The notes under the pieces: model-generated
Told to the model about the DNA's origin: nothing
Databases searched by the model: none
Seen by the model: the letters and a program-made list of their open reading frames with translations, nothing else
Origin: Pyrinomonadaceae bacterium
GTDB taxonomy: Bacteria > Acidobacteriota > Blastocatellia > Pyrinomonadales > Pyrinomonadaceae
Length of the DNA: 64,000 bases
Reading direction: 5' to 3'
NCBI GenBank assembly: GCA_021463165.1
Contig: JAJTWY010000009.1
Location: 90,997-154,996 of the forward strand
In this document: in pieces, positions 44,760 to 52,648 of the stretch
Layout: every line of letters starts with the position of its first letter
How positions within the stretch are numbered: position 1 is the first letter of the stretch
Program-made: the position numbers and the translations under genes

Positions 44760-45848
44760 TCAAACCTCAATACTGAACGAGCAACCCCGATCGCTCGATG
44801 CCCTGGCTGCGTCGAGCACCTTCTGTACGTAAAGGCCGTCCGCAAACGTAGCAGCATTCTCGATCACCCTCTCGCCTTTGCCGATCGCCTCAATGATCTT
44901 CGGCGCGAATTTCACAAAGCCACGCGGAAAACCCGTATCGCCGTAGTCGGGCACCGAATCTGCTATCTCGACCTCGACCTCCCGCCATTCACCGGGCTCG
45001 GCACCGGTAATGAAGACATCACCGCGATGATCTATACGCAGTGCTCCCTCTGAGCCATAGAACTCAAGGCGATTTTGATATCGGGGATACTCGAGCATCG
45101 ATATCGAGACGAGGCCCGTTGCATCATCGGTGATCTCGGCGTCGGCAAATCTGAGCAGCAAGTTTGCTTCGTCATCGGTGGTTACCACACGCGCCGTCCC
45201 GGCCTGATCGATCCGGGTCTTTATGTGCGACTGGAGCTGACACGTCAAAGTGCTGATCGGCGATCCTAAAAACCAACGGAATGAATCGATGATATGCGAA
45301 CCGATCGCACCTAGCGCACCACCACCCGCTTCACGATCCGACCACCAGTTCCACCGAATATCAGGGCTTCCCCGATGTGGTGCCTGAAAGATCGCCTTAG
45401 CATGGCGAACCCTGCCGATAGCTCCGTCGCGCAGCATTTTACGGGCTATCTGGCGCCCCGGCTGGAATCGAAGTTCGTGATCGATCAACGCCAGGATAGG
45501 CCTATCAGCGGCGGCCCTTGTCATCTCCTCGGCCTCAGCTGCGTTCATCGCCATCGGCTTTTCGCATAGGATATGTTTCCCTTGATCGACGGCGTTGAGC
45601 GCCATCTCGAGATGCAGGTTTGGCGGTGTTGTGATGCAGACGAGATCGACATTCGGATGGCTGATCGTTTTCTGCCAATCGACAGTGAAATGAGCCGCAC
45701 CAAACTCTTCGGCGGCCGAGCGAGCGTTCTCGAGGTTCGCACTCGAAACCGATACGATCCGCGCTCCGGCGCAGGCCGCGAACGCAGGCATCTGCACACG
45801 ACGAGCAAACCCGGTCCCAATAAATCCGATCCCAACCGTTTCTTTCAT
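44760..45848 (-). CDS. Gfo/Idh/MocA-family oxidoreductase
   Basis: NAD(P)-dependent sugar-type dehydrogenase. Rossmann motif GFIGTGFARR at residues 8-17, the EKPMAMN lysine motif and the GGALGAIGSHIIDSFRWFLG stretch are typical. 362 residues. Substrate not predictable; neighbours give no pathway. Upstream lies the PilZ gene terminator. Confidence 0.87.
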   Translation of the reverse strand: MKETVGIGFIGTGFARRVQMPAFAACAGARIVSVSSANLENARSAAEEFGAAHFTVDWQKTISHPNVDLVCITTPPNLHLEMALNAVDQGKHILCEKPMAMNAAEAEEMTRAAADRPILALIDHELRFQPGRQIARKMLRDGAIGRVRHAKAIFQAPHRGSPDIRWNWWSDREAGGGALGAIGSHIIDSFRWFLGSPISTLTCQLQSHIKTRIDQAGTARVVTTDDEANLLLRFADAEITDDATGLVSISMLEYPRYQNRLEFYGSEGALRIDHRGDVFITGAEPGEWREVEVEIADSVPDYGDTGFPRGFVKFAPKIIEAIGKGERVIENAATFADGLYVQKVLDAARASSDRGCSFSIEV

Positions 45849-45849
45849 T

Positions 45850-45887
45850 ACAAAACAAAAGTAGCGTAAGGAACACTCCCTACGCTA
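45850..45887 (-). terminator. Intrinsic terminator after the PilZ gene
   Basis: Reverse strand: AGTAGCGTAGGG pairs with CCTTACGCTACT (nine solid pairs plus a mismatch), followed by TTTGTTTTG. Confidence 0.75.
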
Positions 45888-45912
45888 CTGCGAGTCTCCG
45901 ATCATGTTCGTC

Positions 45913-46380
45913 TCAATCGATCCCAAGCTCGAGACTTCCGGTGGCCCGCCTTCCGCGATGGCCCCGCTTGAGGAACAACTCATAATTCTCCTTGTCAACA
46001 CCGGTAAGCGAGAGGATGTTCGCCCCGACCAGAAAACGCTCGGTTGAGATATGTACACCGACCTTCTCATACCGTTTTCCAAGGACCTTCATATGAACCT
46101 TGCCGGTCGGAAGGTCCATCTCAACATTCAGCGTCAGTTCGTGACCGACCAGGTATTTCTCCTTGAGCCGGATCGACGGAACTATTACAGCGATACCTGT
46201 GCGGCTGATGTCGTAAGTTTCGCCGAGTATGCATGCGGAACGAGCAAGCTCGCGGGCCCGTTCAGAACTGATCTCAGGTTCGAACCAAATTTTGACCGGT
46301 GCCGTATGGCGCCGACGAGATGAGACCATGCTCTCGGACAAAGAGCTGTTAAACCTGTTGATAAGTTTTCGCAACATCAA
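45913..46380 (-). CDS. PilZ-domain protein
   Basis: PilZ domain of about 115 residues, a cyclic-di-GMP receptor in many bacteria. The RxxxR-type motif is SSRRRHTAPV near 21-30 and the DxSxxG motif is DISRTGIAV near 57-65. Both binding motifs look intact. 155 residues with no second domain. Probably a single-domain adaptor for surface behaviour; the target is unknown. Ends in a hairpin terminator. Confidence 0.8.
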   Translation of the reverse strand: MMLRKLINRFNSSLSESMVSSRRRHTAPVKIWFEPEISSERARELARSACILGETYDISRTGIAVIVPSIRLKEKYLVGHELTLNVEMDLPTGKVHMKVLGKRYEKVGVHISTERFLVGANILSLTGVDKENYELFLKRGHRGRRATGSLELGID

Positions 46381-46474
46381 GCTTGTACCTCGGTAAAACG
46401 GTAAACGTCAAGAACTTAGATATAACGCTTTTTATCGGCAATATCAACAACTTTAATGCATATTTTTCTTAGAT

Positions 46475-47362
46475 TTACGGCGCTAACACCTTGCCGCCGT
46501 TATCTTTACTGGTCACACGGGAGAGTCCTTTGGGGTCGAGCGTTAGAAGATATGACACCCTTCCGCTCTTGCCGTAGGTGGCCGGCGTCGCGGTCGCATA
46601 GTAGCTTTTCTTATCAGCAGTGAGATTGATAGAATAAACGTAACCTGTTGATTCGCTTGACTTTATATCGTCCGGCAATAGCCCTTCGGCGATCAGCCGG
46701 TCGATGTCGGTAACCGCTCCGCCATTCTGAAATGAAAAGGCAAGCTGAGCCTTCGAGACGCGTTCGAGCATCTTTTTTGCCTCATCCTGATGGGTCTCGA
46801 TCCGAAGATTATAAAAATGCTGCTTTCCTTCTTTTTTTATGCGAGTTTCGGCCTCGTCATCGACTGTTTGAATGATCCAAATATCGCCCGACCGTTTCAG
46901 AATGATCTTCTGAAGTTCGTTCTTGTCTTCGTCTCCGGGAAGATTTGCCGTGACCGTAGCCTTGTCTCCGGCCACGATCTCGCCGTTGATCTCGATCTCG
47001 GCAGGGATCTGCCCGGCAAGTTTCGCAAGATCGAGTGAGAAATCGGCGAGTTCCGCCTCGGTCAGCCCCTCGATCGCGGGCCTTAGATTCGTCAGGAATA
47101 TCGCCTCGCGGAATCGTTTTTCTCGAAGATGCTTATAGAAAACTCGTACCGTATCCGCCGGGCCGTTCGGTGTGATCTCGATCAGAGCTCCTCCGGCCGG
47201 TTCGGCGTTCTTTGAAACCGCAATGGCTGCGTTGCCCGAGGGCGCCGCGTTCGACGTCGATGCACTCTTTGTCTCGGCGGCCGTACAGCCCGAAACGACA
47301 AGAGCGGCCGCAAGCGAACCTGCCGATATGATCCTAAAGCTCGAAGCCCTTTTGAAATTCAT
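46475..47362 (-). CDS. Lipoprotein of unknown function (DUF4878-like)
   Basis: Lipoprotein signal ending VVSGC, then a Ser/Ala-rich linker (residues about 28-60) and an NTF2/DUF4878-like region (PADTVRVFYKHLREKRFREAI, IIQTVDDEAE). The C-terminal 100 residues hold a segment resembling pilin-like or GspG-like repeats (YVYSINLTADKKSYYATATP). 295 residues. Transcribed alone. Confidence 0.65.
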   Translation of the reverse strand: MNFKRASSFRIISAGSLAAALVVSGCTAAETKSASTSNAAPSGNAAIAVSKNAEPAGGALIEITPNGPADTVRVFYKHLREKRFREAIFLTNLRPAIEGLTEAELADFSLDLAKLAGQIPAEIEINGEIVAGDKATVTANLPGDEDKNELQKIILKRSGDIWIIQTVDDEAETRIKKEGKQHFYNLRIETHQDEAKKMLERVSKAQLAFSFQNGGAVTDIDRLIAEGLLPDDIKSSESTGYVYSINLTADKKSYYATATPATYGKSGRVSYLLTLDPKGLSRVTSKDNGGKVLAP

Positions 47363-47606
47363 TTCGATTGATTGTGATCGGATCGTTGCGTACCCGGAAA
47401 GAACAACAAAAATGCGGCACGCCTGAGTATTTATAGCATGCCGCGTTTAATAAAGTAAAACAATTTCTTAACTTCGCAGGCCGGGTCAGTCCACGGGTTG
47501 AGGGGTTTACTGATCTCCTACTTTGCGTCCTTGCGTCAAATAGAAGCCGATCTCACCCGCGAGCCCCAAAGCTCGCAAAGAAGGCCCGAATAAAACAGTC
47601 CACGCC

Positions 47607-49964
47607 TCAGACGTCGCTCTCACGAACCTCGGGCCCAGGGGCATCGCCCTTCATCAATTTCTCGCGGCCGACGAAATACAAGAGAACGGCGAGGATGAAG
47701 AAAGGCACGGCACCAAGCCACCAGGCCTGCGAACCTGCAAAGAAAGGATTTGCCTCACCCGCCCATTTTGCCGAGGCATCCTGAATGCTCTTGAGCCATG
47801 GCACGACCGCGAAGATCGCAATCAGAATACCCGCGATAGCCCCACCCGCAATATAGCCCGAGGCCATCAGCACGCCGTGCGACTTATCGGTCTCGGCGAC
47901 GATCTGGTCTTCGGTCAGGTCTTGCGAAGCCAGCTTTTTCTTAAGATAAACATCGACTATCTTGCGCACGACACCGCCGACAAAGATAGGCGCGCTGGTA
48001 GCTATCGGCAGATAAAGCCCAACGGCGAACGCCAGCGAAGGGACCCCGACGATCTCGAGCATTATCGCGATCATCGCACCGATCAGCACGAGCCCCCAAG
48101 GCAGATCCTGGCCGAGAACGCCTTTGATTATATAACTCATCAGCGTCGCTTTCGGTGCGTCGTAACGCTCGATGTTGTTGCCTGCCGAATCCTTCTTGAC
48201 GACGCCGTTGATCGCGGGATCAACGAGATATACCGGCTGGCCTTGGTTATTCACGAGGTATTTTCCCAACGGGCCGGCTTTCGGTTCTGTATTTTGCCAG
48301 ACGCGGTATTGTGTAGTGTCGGATGCGAATTCGCCGTTCTTGACGTGCTCGCTCTTTAGCTGGCCGTGTTCACGGAAAAGCTTATCTTCGCTGACTGTAA
48401 AGCCTGCCGGAAACGTCGTCGCATCGACCTTTTGGTAGTACGTCCCGCCGTCATTCAAGAACAGAAGAAGCGGCCCGAGTACGAGTGCCGACGCCAACGC
48501 GCCAACCAGGATGGCGATCTGCTGGCGTCGCGGCGTTCCGCCGACGAGGAATCCGGTCTTGAGGTCCTGCGATGTCGTTCCGCCATTCGAAGCGGCAATA
48601 CACACGATGCCGCCGATCGACAAGGCCGTGACAAAGTAGGGGTCCGCCGCTGTCCAGCCGAGCGCGAGAAACGCCAGGCACGTAAAAAGCAGCGTCGCTA
48701 CCGTCATCCCGGAGATCGGGTTAGACGAAGAACCGACCTCACCCGTGAGTCGCGACGAAACGGTAACAAAAAGGAAACCGAGGATTATTATCAGGATCGC
48801 TCCAAAGACCGAGACGATCGGGTCATTGAGGATAAACAGTCCGAGCGAAGGCGACAGCATTATTGCCGCGAGCAGAATGATCAGCCCTATGATCACGTAC
48901 TTCATCGAGAGATCCTGATCGGTTCGTTCAAATCCGTTCGCACCCGCACTCGAACCGCGAAGGTCGGCGAGGCCTGATCTCAAACCGCTCCAGATCGTCG
49001 GCAGGCTGCGAACCAGTGAGATGATGCCGGCCGCGGTTACCGCACCGGCTCCGATGTACAGAATGTATTCGCTGCGGATATTGCCGGGCGACATGTCAGC
49101 GATGTTTTTGCCGACGGCGGGAGCGAGCGGATTCGTTAGGCCTTCGCCAAAGAACTTTATCAACGGGATCAGGATCAGATACGACAAAATACCGCCGCCG
49201 AGCATGATCGCCGAAATGTATGGCCCGATGATATAGCCCACGCCAAGCAGGGCCGGGTTATTTTCGAGATGTATCGAACCGCCTTTCAACACATTGTCGG
49301 GCAGGTCTTTTCCCGGTTCCGGATTCCATGCCGAAAAAACATCCATTACTGATTTGTAGATAAACCCAAGCCCGAACCCGGCGGCAATGATCTTGCCGCG
49401 ATGAAGGACTTCCCGATCCGAAGAAGCCTCGCTTCCCCCCTCGGTCGCCGCCTCACGCGATTCTTTTGAGGCACCTGCGATAAGGACCTGTGCGCAAGCG
49501 GTTCCTTCGGGATACTTGAGAAAGCCGTGCTGCTCTTTGATGAGTGCTCTTCGCAGCGGGATCATCATCAGGATTCCGAGCAGCCCGCCAAGAACTGCGA
49601 CCAGCGTCACGCGCCAGATCTCAAGATCGAACCCGAGGATCAGGATCGCCGGCATCGTCACGCCGACACCGAAGGCGATCGATTCACCAGCCGAGCCCGA
49701 GGTCTGCATTACGTTTGCTTCGAGGATCGTCGCATCACGCATTCCGACCTTTGACAGCAAACGAAAAAGCGTAATGGCGATCACGGCCACCGGAATGGAC
49801 GCTGAAACCGTCAGCCCTGTCTTCAAGACAAGATAGAGCGACGACGCGCCAAAGATGATGCCAAGCAAGGTGCCGACGATCAGGGGAAATACGCTGAGCT
49901 CGCGCAAATTCGTGATAGTAGCCGGAATGTACGGCTTAAAATTCTCTAAAAACGGATTTTTCAT
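47607..49964 (-). CDS. OPT-family oligopeptide transporter
   Basis: 785-residue integral membrane protein with about 14-16 helices. It matches the OPT family: NxxPxPxP-type region (GEGLTNPLAPAVGKNIADMSPG), RRALIKEQHGFLKYPEGTACAQ near residue 125 and LYLPIATSAPIFVGGVVR in the C-terminal half. Bacterial members import small peptides or metal chelates. An inserted periplasmic-type segment lies at about 520-610. 240 bases separate its start from the M14 peptidase gene, so import and extracellular peptide cutting may be linked. Confidence 0.88.
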   Translation of the reverse strand: MKNPFLENFKPYIPATITNLRELSVFPLIVGTLLGIIFGASSLYLVLKTGLTVSASIPVAVIAITLFRLLSKVGMRDATILEANVMQTSGSAGESIAFGVGVTMPAILILGFDLEIWRVTLVAVLGGLLGILMMIPLRRALIKEQHGFLKYPEGTACAQVLIAGASKESREAATEGGSEASSDREVLHRGKIIAAGFGLGFIYKSVMDVFSAWNPEPGKDLPDNVLKGGSIHLENNPALLGVGYIIGPYISAIMLGGGILSYLILIPLIKFFGEGLTNPLAPAVGKNIADMSPGNIRSEYILYIGAGAVTAAGIISLVRSLPTIWSGLRSGLADLRGSSAGANGFERTDQDLSMKYVIIGLIILLAAIMLSPSLGLFILNDPIVSVFGAILIIILGFLFVTVSSRLTGEVGSSSNPISGMTVATLLFTCLAFLALGWTAADPYFVTALSIGGIVCIAASNGGTTSQDLKTGFLVGGTPRRQQIAILVGALASALVLGPLLLFLNDGGTYYQKVDATTFPAGFTVSEDKLFREHGQLKSEHVKNGEFASDTTQYRVWQNTEPKAGPLGKYLVNNQGQPVYLVDPAINGVVKKDSAGNNIERYDAPKATLMSYIIKGVLGQDLPWGLVLIGAMIAIMLEIVGVPSLAFAVGLYLPIATSAPIFVGGVVRKIVDVYLKKKLASQDLTEDQIVAETDKSHGVLMASGYIAGGAIAGILIAIFAVVPWLKSIQDASAKWAGEANPFFAGSQAWWLGAVPFFILAVLLYFVGREKLMKGDAPGPEVRESDV

Positions 49965-50202
49965 CCCAGAGATCTCCTTCGGAGTAGATTTCGTTCAAGG
50001 GAAAGTTCTGCAAGGAATTTACAGCGGATCATCGGAAAACGCAAAGTACAAGGCAGAAACCCGACCAGTGGGAAGAGTGCCCTTACGAACTGCCCGCCCC
50101 AACTGCATACTCGTAACCGCTCGTGTTTCCGCCTTTACGGAGACGAGTTAAAGCCGATTGTGATAATTTATTGGTATTCGAAAAAACGAAATTGGTAAAA
50201 AT

Positions 50203-52566
50203 ATGAACCGTTCAATGCCTGTCTTTGCGTCTCTGCGTCTCTGCGGTGCAATTCTCTTGCTGTATATCGGCGCCTTTGCCCAAACTATTCCAGCTCCGAA
50301 TGAGGTCATTGGCTTTACACCAGGTGACGACAAAAAGCTCGCGAGTTGGGCGAGCATAGTTGAGTATTTTCAAAAGCTCGACAAGGCGTCCGACCGCATG
50401 ACGTTTCAGGAGATCGGCAAGACGACGATGGGGGCTCCATTCGTTTACGCGACCATCAGCTCGCCCGAGAACCTCAAACAGGTAAAGCGGTTCCAGGAGA
50501 TAAACGCAAAACTAGCCGATCCGCGCATCATTCAAAAGATGCGTGCCAAGCCGGACGACGTGGCGAAAAGTCTGATCAAGGAAGGCAAGACCATCGTCCT
50601 GATCACCTTCGGCATCCATTCGACCGAGGTCGGCTCGTCTCTTTCGTCAATGCTGATCGCGCATCGTCTGGCAAGCAGCAACGAGCCTGAGATAAAGACG
50701 ATCCTCGACAACACGATCATCCTTCTCGTGCCGAGCCTCAACCCGGACGGCGTGGACATCGTAAAGAACTGGTACGATAAGACGCTCGGCACACCGTACG
50801 AAGGCACGACGCCGCCCGAGCTGTATCACAAATACGTCGGTCACGATAACAACCGCGACTGGTACGCCTTTTCGCAGGTAGAGACCCAGCTCACGGTCGA
50901 TAAGATCCACAATGTCTGGCATCCCCAGATCGTCCACGACGTACACCAGCAGGGCTCAAATGGCGCACGGCTCTTCATTCCGCCATACATGCAGCCTGTC
51001 GAGCCGAACGTGCCGAAGCAGATCGTCGAAGGCTATACGGAACTAGGCAATGCGATGGCCGCGGACCTGCGTTCGAAGGGGTTTCAGGGTATTACCACAA
51101 ACACGACCTATGACGCCTGGACGCCGGCCCGTGCGTATTCACACTATCACGGCGGCGTTCGGATCTTGTCCGAAACCGCCTCGGCCCGCATCGCCTCGCC
51201 GATCACGGTCGCTTTTGAGAGGCTCGGAGGAGCTTCGGGCGGGCTCGATGCCAAGAAAGAATCCGAGAAGTTCGGCCCGCTATGGAAAGGCGGCGAATGG
51301 AAGCTACGCGACATCACTCATTATATGACCGGTGCCGCATTCAGCCTCCTGAGGCATGCGGCGGATAACCGCGAAAGATGGCTCTCGCGATTTTATGAGA
51401 TCGGGAAAGAAGCGGTGCGTCCGAGGAACAAAGGCGAGCTGTCGGCATTTGTACTGCCTTTCCCATCGCTCGAGAACGGAAAGAAAACCGAAGAACACTA
51501 CCGACGCGAGAAGCTGCTATCGATAATGAAACGCGGCGGCGTTGAGACGAGCACGGTTTCGGCATTCACGGCCGGAGGAACGAGATTTCCGGATAATTCC
51601 GTGGTGATCAAGATCGATCAGCCTTATGGACTCTTTGCCAAGGCCCTGCTCGAAAAGCAGGACTATCCTCACTTGACAGATGCTGCCGGCAGTCCTATTC
51701 AACCCTATGACGTCACCGCCCATTCGCTTTCGCTGCTGATGGATGTTTCTGCGGTCCCGGTTAACGAACCGCTGAAGCTCAAAACTAAAGCGTCAACCGG
51801 ATTTGGACGCGGCTGCGGGAATGGAGGCCAAGGCGAGGCGCGTTTTGGCATATACCGATCGGCAATGGGTGTGATGGATGAAGGCTGGACGCGATGGGTC
51901 TTCGAGGAACGAAACCGTGAAATTTGTGAGTCTGCGTACCGGTCCGTTACCGACAAGGATATTCGTTCGGGTAACATCTCGCAGCATTCGATCCTGTTCC
52001 CCGACCAATCGGCCGCTCAGATCTTGAATGGCTATCGAAAAGGCTCAATGCCGGATGACTTAACGGGCGGTATCGGGGCGGAAGGCGTTGAAAAACTCAA
52101 GAAGTTCGTCGAGGATGGCGGGACGCTGGTCTTTATGAACAACGCGTCCGATTTTGCGATCGACCAGTTCAAACTGCCCGTGAAGGATGTGACCCGCGGT
52201 GTGCCGCGAAAGGATTTCTTCATCCCCGGCTCCATCCTGCGAACCGAACTCGATACGACGCATCCCATTGCGAAAGGACTGCCGGCGGAGTCGATCGCGT
52301 GGTTCGAGAATTCGCCCGTGTTTGAGGTACAGACGGATCCGCTCGCTCTGGCGAACAATTTCAGGATAATCGCAAAATATCCGTCAGATCCGTCAAAGCT
52401 GCTGTTGTCGGGTTGGGCCCTCGGGACGGAAAAGATCGCAGGCAAAGCGGCCCTCGTGGAATTTAAGATCGGTAAGGGCAAGATCGTCCTCTTCGGATTC
52501 CGGCCGCAGTATCGGGCACAATCATCGGCAACGTATCCGCTGCTGTTCAATGCAATGAGCAAATAG
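50203..52566 (+). CDS. Secreted M14-family zinc carboxypeptidase
   Basis: 787 residues with a signal peptide at 1-27 (ending GAFAQ). Zinc ligands are H139 and E142 in HSTEVG and H248 in DVHQQG; the arginine stretch NRDWY is near 217-221. The size is about twice that of classical carboxypeptidases, with a C-terminal region (about 480-787) of glutamine-amidotransferase-like fold (FGFRPQYRAQS, GGTLVFMNNASD). The first codons coincide with a TTTGCGTC-type repeat. Located next to the OPT transporter. Confidence 0.88.
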   Translation: MNRSMPVFASLRLCGAILLLYIGAFAQTIPAPNEVIGFTPGDDKKLASWASIVEYFQKLDKASDRMTFQEIGKTTMGAPFVYATISSPENLKQVKRFQEINAKLADPRIIQKMRAKPDDVAKSLIKEGKTIVLITFGIHSTEVGSSLSSMLIAHRLASSNEPEIKTILDNTIILLVPSLNPDGVDIVKNWYDKTLGTPYEGTTPPELYHKYVGHDNNRDWYAFSQVETQLTVDKIHNVWHPQIVHDVHQQGSNGARLFIPPYMQPVEPNVPKQIVEGYTELGNAMAADLRSKGFQGITTNTTYDAWTPARAYSHYHGGVRILSETASARIASPITVAFERLGGASGGLDAKKESEKFGPLWKGGEWKLRDITHYMTGAAFSLLRHAADNRERWLSRFYEIGKEAVRPRNKGELSAFVLPFPSLENGKKTEEHYRREKLLSIMKRGGVETSTVSAFTAGGTRFPDNSVVIKIDQPYGLFAKALLEKQDYPHLTDAAGSPIQPYDVTAHSLSLLMDVSAVPVNEPLKLKTKASTGFGRGCGNGGQGEARFGIYRSAMGVMDEGWTRWVFEERNREICESAYRSVTDKDIRSGNISQHSILFPDQSAAQILNGYRKGSMPDDLTGGIGAEGVEKLKKFVEDGGTLVFMNNASDFAIDQFKLPVKDVTRGVPRKDFFIPGSILRTELDTTHPIAKGLPAESIAWFENSPVFEVQTDPLALANNFRIIAKYPSDPSKLLLSGWALGTEKIAGKAALVEFKIGKGKIVLFGFRPQYRAQSSATYPLLFNAMSK
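50218..50246 (+). repeat. TTTGCGTC-type repeat inside a signal-peptide coding region
   Basis: The stretch TCTTTGCGTC, TCTGCGTC, TCTGCGGTG resembles similar short motifs at 47519-47534 and around 27957-27986. Here it is translated as residues FASLRLCG of the M14 peptidase signal peptide. Confidence 0.45.
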
Positions 52567-52593
52567 GCCCTCCTTATTCAAACAAGGAGGGCC
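52566..52593 (+). terminator. Hairpin after the M14 peptidase gene
   Basis: GGCCCTCCTT pairs perfectly with AAGGAGGGCC around an 8-base loop directly at the stop codon. No T-run follows, so an intrinsic terminator is not certain; it could act in mRNA protection. Confidence 0.5.
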
Positions 52594-52648
52594 GAGGTCG
52601 GTCTATTTGAGAGACAATTGGCTCAGAGACAGTTAAGTTGGCTGGAAA

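Noticed and set aside
47438..47480. Hairpin near 47413-47441 as a terminator of the OPT gene
   Set aside because: Only seven to eight pairs with a long loop and no T-run in the right orientation. Too weak to list.
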